From: Drechmeria coniospora
Lineage: Eukaryota; Ascomycota; Sordariomycetes; Hypocreales; Ophiocordycipitaceae
DNA: 64,000 nucleotides
Direction: 5' to 3'
Assembly (NCBI RefSeq): GCF_001625195.1
Contig: NC_054389.1
Location: forward strand, 10,846,520 to 10,910,519
The notes beneath the pieces are model-generated. The model was not told where the DNA came from. It saw only the letters and a program-made list of their open reading frames with translations, and did no database searches. Every line of letters starts with the position of its first letter. Position 1 is the stretch's first letter. Made by a program: the position numbers and the translations under genes. Positions 55,714-64,000 of this stretch are shown one piece after another.

Positions 55714-57586
55714 ATGGCGACGATGGAGGAAACGACCAGGCGGCTCAAGGAGTCGAGGCCGCCGGCGACGGACAGGTTCACCTACCTCACCATCATGGAA
55801 AAGTCGCTCTCCCCGGAGATTCTCCCGACGCTCGAGGAGATACTCGAGGACGTCGAGCTGACGAGCGACATCGGCTGGGACCTGGTCGAGATGCTCATCC
55901 CCCTCGCGGGCAGCGAAAACTGCCTCGAGACCATCGCCCGGCTCGGCAACCCGCGCGAGGTGATACTCAAGGTGCTGCAGGTCATGGACACGACGGCGGG
56001 CGAGGGCGGCGACGGCGCCGAGGGCAACAGGGCCTTCGTCACGCTCTGCGGCATGCTCGGCATCCTGCACGGCCGGCTCCAGGTCAAGGAGCCGTCGCGC
56101 TTCCTGCACACGACGCTCGACACCGTCTACAGGTCGTACGATCCGACGAGCGCGGAGACGACGGCGGCCGTCATCGCCCTCGTCCGCTCTCTGTCGGGCC
56201 AGAAGCGCCCCCTGCTGCCGTCGAGGCCGTCGAGCACGAGGCCGGAGACGGCCTTCCGCGAGAGCGACCCGGCGAGGAGCGCGCCGGACCCCGAGGCGGA
56301 CGCATCGGACAAGGTCGGCGCCGACGAGCCCGAGCTGGCCAGGCTGCTGCTCCAGTCGTTTGTGAGCTGCGTCATCGAGGCCTACGTCAACTCGAACAAC
56401 ATGGAGTGGGCCGCGAGGCTGCTCGAGTACACGTACCCGGAGCGCATCGTCCAGGGCCGGATGACGATGATGCAGGCCTTCAAGGAGACGGACGAGCTCG
56501 GCGCGAGGGATGCCCTGGTCGGCCAGCTTGTCGTGAGTCCCGCCCCCCCCGCCCCGCCCCGCCCCGTTCCGAGGCAGCACGGCCGCTAACGCGGGAAGCG
56601 AACGGCAGGCCGCCGCCGGAGACGTCGGCCTGTCCCGGGTGCCCTTCTCGAAGCTCAAGGAAGCCGTCGACGGCCCCGTCTGCAAGGAGCCGCTGGCCAT
56701 GGACTTTGACCCGCAAAGGCCGCAGGACGTGAAGCCGTCGACAGGCGGGCTCATCTGCCTCGTGGCCTACTGCATCTTCGCCGCCGACGTCTTCGACGCC
56801 GACCAGCCGCTGCCGGAGATGCACCTCTTCCCCGACCACGACCTGCTGATGAAGCAGTTCCTCGGAGACGACGAGGACCCGCAGGCCCAGGTGTCGGAGA
56901 ACCCCGGGACGGTGGAGGCGCTCGTCGCCGTGGCCATCTGGCTGCACGGCCGCGAGCACCTGACGGCCGGCGCCGGCACCGAGGCCAACTTCATGTCCTA
57001 CCACCACACCCTCACCCTCGTCTCCGTCTTCCACCCCAACGTGCGGGTCCGCAACGCCGCCACCGTCGTCGCCGGCCTCGTCCTGCACGCCGACCCCGAC
57101 GAGGAGGACAGGCTCGGCATCCTCGAGGACCTGCTCGAGAACTGCATGTTCTCGTCCCTGCAGGCCTGCGCCGTCACCTGGCTGCGGGAGGAGATCATCG
57201 CGGCGAGGAAGGCCGAGTCCAAGGGTCGCTTCAACAGCCCCGACTGCCTCGAGGCGCTGCAGTACACCCTGTTCCCCAGCCTCACCCACCTCAAGGAGGC
57301 CGACACGGCCGCGCTGATGGACTTTTGGGGCCAGACGGCACCGCTGCTCCTGCAGGCGGCCAACTTTGCGCTGTTCCTGTACGGGGGCACCGAGTACGGA
57401 AACATCGCGCCGGCCGGCATGGCGGCGGCCATCGAGCACCGATACGTCGAGCCGCTGCAGCAAGCGGCCAAGTCGTTGTCGGCCGAGGTGGCGAAGGAGG
57501 GCCTGGAAGCGCAAACGGCCGACCCGGAGATGCTGATGCAGCTCGGCATCCTGTCGGACACGCTCTCGAGGGTGCCTCTGCAGTAG
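55714..57586 (+). CDS. YAP1-binding/Ybp2-family protein
   Basis: Two exons (55714-56532, 56609-57586) with a 76-nt intron (GTGAGT donor, GCTAAC branch) give 598 residues. The protein is helical, with conserved segments SLSPEILPTLEEILEDVELT, DLVEMLIPLAGSENCLE and ARLGNPREVILKVLQVMD near the start, and LICLVAYCIFAADVFDADQP in the middle. This pattern matches the fungal Kinetochor_Ybp2 (DUF1760) family, whose yeast members bind the oxidative-stress factor Yap1 (Ybp1) or associate with the kinetochore (Ybp2). Which role holds here cannot be told. Acidic Asp/Glu-rich loops separate the helices. The ATG at 55714 opens the conserved segment (MATMEETTRRLKES); a later Met would cut it. Confidence 0.88.
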
Positions 57587-59199
57587 AAGATTGCGACGAG
57601 GAGACGGACGGCCGACCTTGGTGCGGAACGGGCCGTCTAGCGGAGGATACGGATGCCTGCGAGAGCGAGGGTATTGCCGAGAATCCAGGAAGCAGTAGAA
57701 GCATGCGGTCCCCCTCCTCCCCCCCCTTCCCGTCTCCCGGCCTGCAGACTGGCTGCGAGGTTGAAGTTTTCAGCAGGTAGTATGGATTACAGTTCTTCAC
57801 CGTTACCACGGAATACACAGCGTCGAAATCTGGTTCATGTCGTTTAGCAATAGAATTACTGCCTCGGTTGACCCCTTGGGGATTCCGGGCGCTCCCTACT
57901 ACCTCTGAGGCGCTGTGAAGGTGCTGGTAGTGAGAAACAACGACGGCAGCAGGACAAGGACATGGCAAGGCAGCTCTACATGACGCCGTACCAGTAATTG
58001 TACGTCGCTTACTGCTAGTACTAGGTAGGTACTTACTATTTACTAGTACCTAAGGTAGGTACAAAGCGGGAATAACAGGATATACTGTACGGAGTATGAT
58101 GCAACAGAGGAAAAAGGGGGCCGCCCTGACTAGGGCTACAACGAATCAAGGATCGTGAGATGGGTCAGAATCAATCTATTGGTGTTCTTCTTGATGATGT
58201 TGTTGCCAACTACAAGGTGTCCTCTGGGCCTGCTTAAATAGGCGCAGATGTGGACACCGCTACGTAACTAACTACCCGGACTTTAACCCCGTTACAGGCC
58301 TGTTGACGCGTCGGCGCGACAGAGTACTAACCAAGCAGTTACTGTACAGTATGATACTGGGTATTAATAATATGGTACAGCACCAACTATGGAGTACTAG
58401 GTACCATGTAGGTACTGATCAGGTAGCAGCTACAGGGCACGTACGGAAAACACTGTGCGGTTTGGTACCACCAAGAAATACAGCACTGCCAGCCACCAAG
58501 TAAAGTACTAGGTAGGGGGCTTGGTAATGGCGTACGTACTCCGTAGTGGCACAACAGGTCCTACTGTAGTCCCTAGAACTGTTCTTCAGTGCAGGTGTTA
58601 GTATCGTTACAGAGCCGTACAAGGTACAACTGGACAAGGTACAACCGTCCAAGGTACAACCGTCCAAGGTACTTACAACCGTACAAGGCACCTCAGCACT
58701 GAATGGAGCTGGTGGCGGGGTGATCAGCTGCTGCTGCGCAATGATGTCACCGGACACGGTGAAACGTTCTGGGAATCGGCCGTCCTTGATATTTTGGAGC
58801 AACGATCAGAGTCAATTCCGACACAACCAGACAGGGACGCGACGGACAGCTGGTGCACGAAAACGGACGGCCCTGCAAGCAAACGTCAAAACTGCTCGGT
58901 AGGCTCGGAAAGTTTATTGCAACGCTTTCGCTCGAAAGTTCGGCCGTCCCCTCCACCATTGACGGGACGAAACGTCCAGCAAAGTGCTCTAACCTCCAAC
59001 GGTCCTAAAAAAAAGTGCGTGCCGCAGGTACTCGGTGGCTGCAAGGTACCTCGACAGCTTCGTTCGCCCCCGACAACCTCCATCACGCTCACTGCTCAAT
59101 CGCGAGCCAACCATCACGAGTCCTATCGGCAACAAGATACTTCCCCATAGCCATCATTTGCATGGCACGTCCGCCGGTTCATCCTGGGCGATAGACGAC
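57587..59199. repeat. Intergenic region with GTAC words and a 15-bp tandem repeat
   Basis: GTAC words recur at about 58.0-58.1 and 58.3-58.6 kb (for example near 58088 and 58535). A 15-bp tandem repeat follows at 58621-58680. From about 58.7 kb the DNA is ordinary and forms the upstream region of the glycosyltransferase gene. A 5' non-coding exon is possible there. No gene was recognised. Confidence 0.6.
58621..58680. repeat. 15-bp tandem repeat, about four copies
   Basis: AAGGTACAACTGGAC at 58621 is followed by two identical copies of AAGGTACAACCGTCC (58636 and 58651) and a diverged copy starting AAGGTACTTACAACC at 58666. Each unit carries one GTAC. Confidence 0.9.
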
Positions 59200-62100
59200 A
59201 TGGCTGGAGTGGACGGTAACCAAGCGAGGCCGGTCATGATCCTGACGACGCCAGACGGTCAGGTCGGCCACCCAGACCTCAATTCGCCATCACTCAACTC
59301 ACCGCCGCTCCATTCACCGCCGCTCAATTCACCGCCCGTGGATCCGGCCGAGGAGGTGTCGGCGATGGAACCCGACGAGAGCAAAGCTTCGCAAGCTGGC
59401 TCGAGGCCGAGAAAGTTGTCGGAACCGTTCCTGATGAAGCACGTTGGCCCACGACGTCCCGCCACTCTCATGAAATGGCACACGGCCGAGCTCCCTGCAA
59501 AGGGTGTGCCCGCCGCCTCCCCCCTCGGCAAGCGCTTGGGTGCCTTGGATCTCTACGACTTCACGGCCGAGACGGGCCGGCCGATGGACGAGGTCGACTC
59601 GACCTCCTCGTCGGAGGATGACGACACCGTCCTTTCCGCCACCTCGTCGTCCATCCGCATCGACGCAGCCACGAGGCCGGCGATGCGCAGATCCAGGACC
59701 AGCAGCAGGACCGTTCATGAGGAGGCCCACCATCGGTTCAAGTGGCTTCACATCGGCCACAAGCAAGGCTGCTGCACCTGCAGGGGCCGCGTGAAGCGGG
59801 ACGGTCGGCTGCGCATCACCGTCGACGAGACCACCCACACGGGATACATGGCCAAGGCCCTCGGTGCCGCCGCCGAGAGGGTGCGGCCGAAGCGACGAGG
59901 CACCTCGTACTTCATCCCGCCCGACGCCGCCCACGTGCCGACGCACCTGCCCCGCCTCAACATCGTCATCATGGTCATCGGCTCCCGCGGCGATGCCCAG
60001 CCCTTCCTCAAGATCGGCAAGGTCCTCAAGGAACAGTACGGCCACCGGGTGCGCATCGCCACCCACCCGGCCTTTCGCGACTTCGTCGAAAGGGACTCGG
60101 GCCTCGAGTTCTTCTCCGTCGGCGGCGACCCGTCCGAGCTGATGGCCTTCATGGTCAAGAACCCGGGCATGATCCCGTCGCTTGAGAGCGTCCGCGCCGG
60201 CGAGATCGGCCGCCGGAGGGCCATGATGGCCGACATGTTCGAGGGCTTCTGGCGGGCCTGCATCCACCCGACCGACGACGTGACCGACTGCCAGAATCGA
60301 TCGATGCTCGGAGACAAGGACCCCTTCATCGCCGACGCCATCATCGCGAACCCGCCGAGCTTCGCCCACATCCACTGCGCCGAGGCCCTCGGCGTGCCGC
60401 TCCAGCTCGTCTTCACCTTTCCCTACACGCCGACCCACGCCTTCCCGCACCCGCTGGCGAGCATCAAGCGATCCAACGCCGACGCCGGCTACACCAACTT
60501 CATCTCCTACCCGCTCGTCGAGGTCGTCGTCTGGCAGGGGCTCGGCGACCTCATCAACAACTTTCGCGTCAAGACGCTGCGCCTCGACCCCGTCTCGACC
60601 CTGTGGGCCCCCGGTGCCGCCTACCGCATGCACGTTCCCTACACCTACCTCTGGTCCCCCGCGCTCGTGCCGAAGCCGTCGGATTGGAGCGACGAGATTG
60701 ACGTCTCCGGCTTCGTCTTCCTCGACCTCGCCGCCTCGTTCAAGCCGCCGGCCGACCTGGAGGAGTTCCTCGCCGCCGGCGACAAGCCCATCTACATCGG
60801 CTTCGGATCCATCGTCGTCGACGACGCGAACCTCTTCACCGAGATGATATTCGAGGCCGTCGAAAAGGCCGGCGTCCGCGCCTTGATCTCCAAGGGCTGG
60901 GGTGGCCTCGGCGCCGACGACATACCCGACGGCGTCTTCATGCTCGACAACATCCCCCACGACTGGCTCTTCCCCAAGGTCGAGGCGTGCGTCATCCACG
61001 GCGGCGCCGGCACGACGGCCATCGCCCTCAAGTGCGCCCTCCCCACCATGGTCGTCCCCTTCTTCGGCGACCAGCACTTCTGGGGCAGCATGATCGGTCG
61101 CTCGGGCGCGGGGCCGATGCCCGTGCCCTACAAGCGCCTCGACGCCGACATGCTCGCCGAGGGCATCCAGTACCTGCTCACCGACGAGGCCAAGGATGCC
61201 GCGGCCAAGATTGCCGAATCCATCGAGCGCGACGGCGACGGCGCCGCCAACGCCGTCCGGTCCTTCCAGACCCATCAGCACCTCTACGGGCCCACCACGA
61301 TGCGCTGCTCCCTTCTCCCGAACCGGACCGCCGTCTGGAGGCTGAAGAATTGCCCCGTGAGGCTGTGCCCGCTCGCCGTCGACGTGCTCGTCGACGCCGG
61401 GCTCATCACCTGGTCGAAGCTGCGCCTCCTGCGGCACACGGAGTGGAATGACTTTGAAGGGCCCGGCGAGCCCGTGACCGGCGTCGCGGGATCGCTGACC
61501 AAGACGTTGCGGGATGTCTTTGGCGGCATCGGCGTTGCTCCCTATCGACTGGGCAGGACGGCCAAGAGGAGGATCCGGAACAGGATGCGGAGGAAGAGTC
61601 GAGCGAAAGGGCACGAGTCCAACGGCGACGGCCCGGAGCACAAGCTGACGGACGAAACGTCGACGGACGGCGCCGAGGCCGACGACGGCGTCGCTGTCGG
61701 CCCCGGCCGAGAGGAATACATCACCGACGTCACCTCCAGCGTCGGCAGAACCGCCCGCGCCATCGTCAGGGCGCCCGCCGATCTGATGCTCGCCCTCGCC
61801 CAGGGCTTCCACAACGCCCCGCGCCTGTACGGCGACCCGACCGTGCGCCGCCCGACGCGCATCACCGGCTTCCACTCGGGGCTCGTCGCCTCGCATAGGG
61901 AGTTTGTCTACGGCCTTTACGACGGCGTCACCGGCGTCGTCCGCTTCCCTGTCCGCGGCGCCAGGAGCAACGGCGCCAAGGGACTCGTCAAGGGCATCGG
62001 CATGGGCCTCACCGGCCTGGTCCTGAAGTCGACGTCCGCCTTCATCGGCCCCGTCGGCTTCACCCTCCAAGGCGTCGTCAAGCAGATGGAACGGCGCAAT

Positions 62101-62430
62101 AGGCCGGATGGCTTCATCCGCCGCGCGCGCATCACCCAGGGACAGCGCGAGTCGCAGGGCCTGACCGACGCGGAGCGCACGACCGTCGAGGAGACCGTCA
62201 CCGACGGTTGGGACATCATGATGCAGCTCGCCGGCGAGGTGTGCAACGAGGAGCGTCTTCGGGGCATTTCCGGTCAGATTGACCGCGTCATCCTCGACAC
62301 GGAGTTCATGTTTGCCAGCGTCGAGGTGGCCAAGAGGTACTTGAAAGATATGCGAGGCGGCAAGGGGCTGGAAACGATCGTGACCGAGTTTCTGGAGCGA
62401 TGCGCAAGAAGGGACGAATCCACCAAGTAA
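59200..62430 (+). CDS. Sterol 3-beta-glucosyltransferase-like (GT28/GT1) protein with long C-terminal tail
   Basis: This single-exon gene encodes 1076 residues. A disordered N-terminus with LNSPP repeats and a Cys cluster (GCCTCRGR) precedes a glycosyltransferase family 28 N-terminal domain starting near 250 (NIVIMVIGSRGDAQPFLKIG, GLEFFSVGGDPSEL). The C-terminal GT lobe has KPIYIGFGSIVVDD, FMLDNIPHDWLFPKVEACV and the donor-site motif HGGAGTTAIALKCALP near 600. This matches UDP-glucose:sterol glucosyltransferases, although no PH/GRAM domains are seen, unlike yeast Atg26. After the enzyme a basic linker and a segment of about 120 residues (850-970) rich in Gly and amphipathic helices, including GAKGLVKGIGMGLTGLVLKS, resembles the VPS13/ATG2 C-terminal region. 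Start is the first in-frame ATG; the preceding open frame lacks one. Acceptor substrate is inferred. Confidence 0.87.
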   Translation: MAGVDGNQARPVMILTTPDGQVGHPDLNSPSLNSPPLHSPPLNSPPVDPAEEVSAMEPDESKASQAGSRPRKLSEPFLMKHVGPRRPATLMKWHTAELPAKGVPAASPLGKRLGALDLYDFTAETGRPMDEVDSTSSSEDDDTVLSATSSSIRIDAATRPAMRRSRTSSRTVHEEAHHRFKWLHIGHKQGCCTCRGRVKRDGRLRITVDETTHTGYMAKALGAAAERVRPKRRGTSYFIPPDAAHVPTHLPRLNIVIMVIGSRGDAQPFLKIGKVLKEQYGHRVRIATHPAFRDFVERDSGLEFFSVGGDPSELMAFMVKNPGMIPSLESVRAGEIGRRRAMMADMFEGFWRACIHPTDDVTDCQNRSMLGDKDPFIADAIIANPPSFAHIHCAEALGVPLQLVFTFPYTPTHAFPHPLASIKRSNADAGYTNFISYPLVEVVVWQGLGDLINNFRVKTLRLDPVSTLWAPGAAYRMHVPYTYLWSPALVPKPSDWSDEIDVSGFVFLDLAASFKPPADLEEFLAAGDKPIYIGFGSIVVDDANLFTEMIFEAVEKAGVRALISKGWGGLGADDIPDGVFMLDNIPHDWLFPKVEACVIHGGAGTTAIALKCALPTMVVPFFGDQHFWGSMIGRSGAGPMPVPYKRLDADMLAEGIQYLLTDEAKDAAAKIAESIERDGDGAANAVRSFQTHQHLYGPTTMRCSLLPNRTAVWRLKNCPVRLCPLAVDVLVDAGLITWSKLRLLRHTEWNDFEGPGEPVTGVAGSLTKTLRDVFGGIGVAPYRLGRTAKRRIRNRMRRKSRAKGHESNGDGPEHKLTDETSTDGAEADDGVAVGPGREEYITDVTSSVGRTARAIVRAPADLMLALAQGFHNAPRLYGDPTVRRPTRITGFHSGLVASHREFVYGLYDGVTGVVRFPVRGARSNGAKGLVKGIGMGLTGLVLKSTSAFIGPVGFTLQGVVKQMERRNRPDGFIRRARITQGQRESQGLTDAERTTVEETVTDGWDIMMQLAGEVCNEERLRGISGQIDRVILDTEFMFASVEVAKRYLKDMRGGKGLETIVTEFLERCARRDESTK

Positions 62431-62780
62431 GAAGCGAATATTCGACCAGACAGGGAGACGGTTCGGGCAAGGGTGGGTCGATCATGTTGGCAGGCAGCGG
62501 GACAGAAACGAACGGCGTCCGAGGCGGTTGGCGTAAATGGAGACGATAACATCTGAAAGGTCGCTGGTGGAAAGGCAGGGGTATCATTCTTTTCAGGATA
62601 CTATCTTTCAACTTCATATACCCACCCCAAGCTGATGGGGAATTTCGGCATGTCCCATCAAGGGTGATCAACACTAGTATCATGACCTGGTGCGTGTTGC
62701 GGAAAGCCGCCGTGCCAAACATCAGAGCCAACGTCGTTCCATGCAACACCCTCGCGTGCCATATCATCATGGCCGTGCAC
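62431..62780. other. Convergent intergenic region (glycosyltransferase / SPP2 3' ends)
   Basis: 350 bp between two converging stop codons. No gene or repeat recognised. Its strand-specific open frames are random. Confidence 0.5.
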
Positions 62781-63848
62781 TCAGCGGCGACCGTCTCTGT
62801 GATATCGGCCCCGGTCTCGGTCCCGGTCTCGGTCCCGGTCGCGATCCCGATCGCGATGCCGGTTGCTATCCCCATGTCGATCCCGAGATCGGTGGCCGTC
62901 CCTCTCGCGCTCGCGCTCGCTCTTGTAGCTGTCCTCTTGCCTCCGGCTCTCCTTGCGCTTGTTCTCCTCTCGGCGATACTCGTCCAGCCGTGGCCGCTTC
63001 TTCTTGCCGTCCTTTTGGTTCCATCCGCCGAGGTCCTCCTCGCCCTTGAGCTCCTTGGCGCCGAGACCGAGGCGGTTGGGGCGTCGTCGCGCCTCCTTGG
63101 CCTTTGGCCCACGATCCTCTCCGTTCCATCCCATGCCTCGAAGAAGAGCGGCACCAAACTCCTCGACCGGCATGGCTTCGTAATCCTCGAGGGTGGAGTC
63201 GGCACCGGCGGCGGCGGCGTCGCGTTGGTAGGCGTCGTCCTCGGAGAGGGGTTGGATGATGGCCGTTTTCTTCGTCGTGCCGCGGCCGAGCAGCGCGTCC
63301 ATGGCCTCGTCGTCGACAGTTCTCTCCGGACATGGCTCTGGCGCTGGTTGTGCACCCTCGCCTTTCTCGTCCCCGGCCATGTCCTCCTCGATCGGTACAT
63401 CGTCGTCGGCGGTCGACGGCTTCTCCTTGACCGATAAACCCCACTGGATCGGAGCATCCTGGTCTGCTGGCGCCGTTTCAATCACGGTACTGTTTCCGTC
63501 ACGTTGCACCCTCGCCTCCTCGGGCAGTAGGTTCTTGCCCCGGCTCTGCGCCCTCGCCTCTGCCCTCCAGTCGCGGTTGGGTTGCCTCTGGATGACCAGC
63601 ACCCTCTTGACCAACTCCCTCGCTCTCTTCTCCGTCTCCGTTTCGGCGCCGTGTTCGCCAAATCCAGTGATGAGCTCTGCACGTCCCAGCCGGTGGTCGT
63701 CCTCATCGGATTCGGATTCGGAAGCTCCTCCCAGGGCGTGGTGACGAGGGCGTTTGCCGAGGCTGGACTGTGGGCGAGGAGCCGTTGCCTTGCTCGACGA
63801 GGGAGCGCCGAACTTGATGGCGATGCGGCCTTTCTCTGGTCCAGCCAT
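62781..63848 (-). CDS. SPP2: Pre-mRNA-splicing factor SPP2 (G-patch)
   Basis: SPP2 is the G-patch protein that recruits and activates the helicase PRP2 for spliceosome activation. The single exon gives 355 residues. It starts MAGPEKGRIAIKFGAP, the lysine-rich start typical of Spp2/GPKOW. The conserved core is LEDYEAMPVEEFGAALLRGM followed by GWNGED near residues 220-245, the Spp2-type G-patch. The C-terminal third is highly charged and ends in an Arg-Asp dipeptide run (RDRDRDRDRDRD, then RGRYHRDGRR) encoded by a 6-bp repeat at about 62815-62865. No intron is needed. The gene converges on the glycosyltransferase gene, with about 350 bp between stop codons. Confidence 0.9.
   Translation of the reverse strand: MAGPEKGRIAIKFGAPSSSKATAPRPQSSLGKRPRHHALGGASESESDEDDHRLGRAELITGFGEHGAETETEKRARELVKRVLVIQRQPNRDWRAEARAQSRGKNLLPEEARVQRDGNSTVIETAPADQDAPIQWGLSVKEKPSTADDDVPIEEDMAGDEKGEGAQPAPEPCPERTVDDEAMDALLGRGTTKKTAIIQPLSEDDAYQRDAAAAGADSTLEDYEAMPVEEFGAALLRGMGWNGEDRGPKAKEARRRPNRLGLGAKELKGEEDLGGWNQKDGKKKRPRLDEYRREENKRKESRRQEDSYKSERERERDGHRSRDRHGDSNRHRDRDRDRDRDRDRDRGRYHRDGRR
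62812..62866. repeat. 6-bp CGGTCT/CGGTCC repeat coding Arg-Asp run
   Basis: Alternating CGGTCT, CGGTCC and CGATCG/CGATCC hexamers form a short coding microsatellite in the SPP2 gene, read on the minus strand as alternating Arg and Asp. Confidence 0.8.
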
Positions 63849-64000
63849 GGCCGCGGCTGTTGATGAGCGAGCCGGAGCGAGGTTTCGAGGCCGAGGCCGA
63901 GGCTGAAGTCGAGGACCGATATCAGATTTTGATACGAGGTGATATCATGCGACGAAAACCATCTACAGTTCCAGCAAATCCACGGCCGCTGGTGTTCTCG
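63849..64000. other. Upstream region of SPP2 to the window edge
   Basis: This is 152 bp of presumed SPP2 promoter/leader on the minus strand. No feature was recognised. Confidence 0.4.

Noticed and set aside
55570..57514. Two long minus-strand open frames opposite the Ybp2-family gene
   Set aside because: Arg/Gly/Leu/Val-rich antisense shadows; the plus strand shows conserved helices and a clean intron.
59329..62070. 913-residue open frame antisense to the glycosyltransferase gene
   Set aside because: It is Gly/Asp/Arg/Val-rich with no family motif and lies wholly opposite a well supported gene. GC-rich third positions create such frames.

Overview
This is nuclear DNA from a filamentous ascomycete. 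The genes carry short introns (about 50-125 nt) with GT..AG ends and CTAAC/CTGAC-like branch sites. Coding regions are GC-rich, intergenic DNA is large, and the gene set is typically fungal (DASH subunit DAD2, fungal shugoshin, MIP1, NUP192, SPP2, HsbA-like surface protein). The bZIP factor and several other proteins look most like Sordariomycetes, probably Hypocreales. I cannot name the species from sequence alone.

I support 17 protein genes. Left to right: a type B carboxylesterase cut by the left edge (-), an unrecognised 703-aa protein (-), DAD2 (-) diverging from shugoshin SGO1 (+), VPS29 (-) diverging from RRP12 (+), a DUF2293 protein (-), a bZIP factor (+), a membrane histidine-phosphatase-like protein (-), an HsbA-like secreted protein (-), TEL1/ATM kinase (-, eight exons) diverging from NUP192 (+), a SLX8-like RING protein (-), mitochondrial DNA polymerase MIP1 (+), a YAP1-binding/Ybp2 protein (+), a sterol-glucosyltransferase-like protein (+) and the splicing factor SPP2 (-). 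I rebuilt the exons by hand from splice signals, reading frame and family similarity. Exon limits are given in each entry. No RNA gene, CRISPR array or intact transposon was recognised.

Most genes are housekeeping and not a biosynthetic cluster. Several concern chromosome maintenance: SGO1 and DAD2 (cohesion and kinetochore), the Ybp2-family protein, TEL1 (DNA damage and telomeres), the SLX8-like RING protein and MIP1 (mtDNA). The divergent pairs DAD2/SGO1, VPS29/RRP12 and TEL1/NUP192 each share one promoter region.

The long gene-free stretches (about 16.9-21.1, 26.4-26.8, 28.0-31.2, 48.9-50.0, 54.8-55.4 and 58.0-58.7 kb) are built largely from GTAC-containing words, especially GTACGGAGTAC and its complement. 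I found none of these words in the genes. These islands are the least explained part of the window. Other points worth attention are stop-free, multiple-of-three introns at functionally sensitive places (the bZIP basic/zipper junction, the TEL1 FATC end, DAD2 and SGO1), a histidine phosphatase with a degenerate RHG motif, and a glycosyltransferase with a VPS13/ATG2-like tail.
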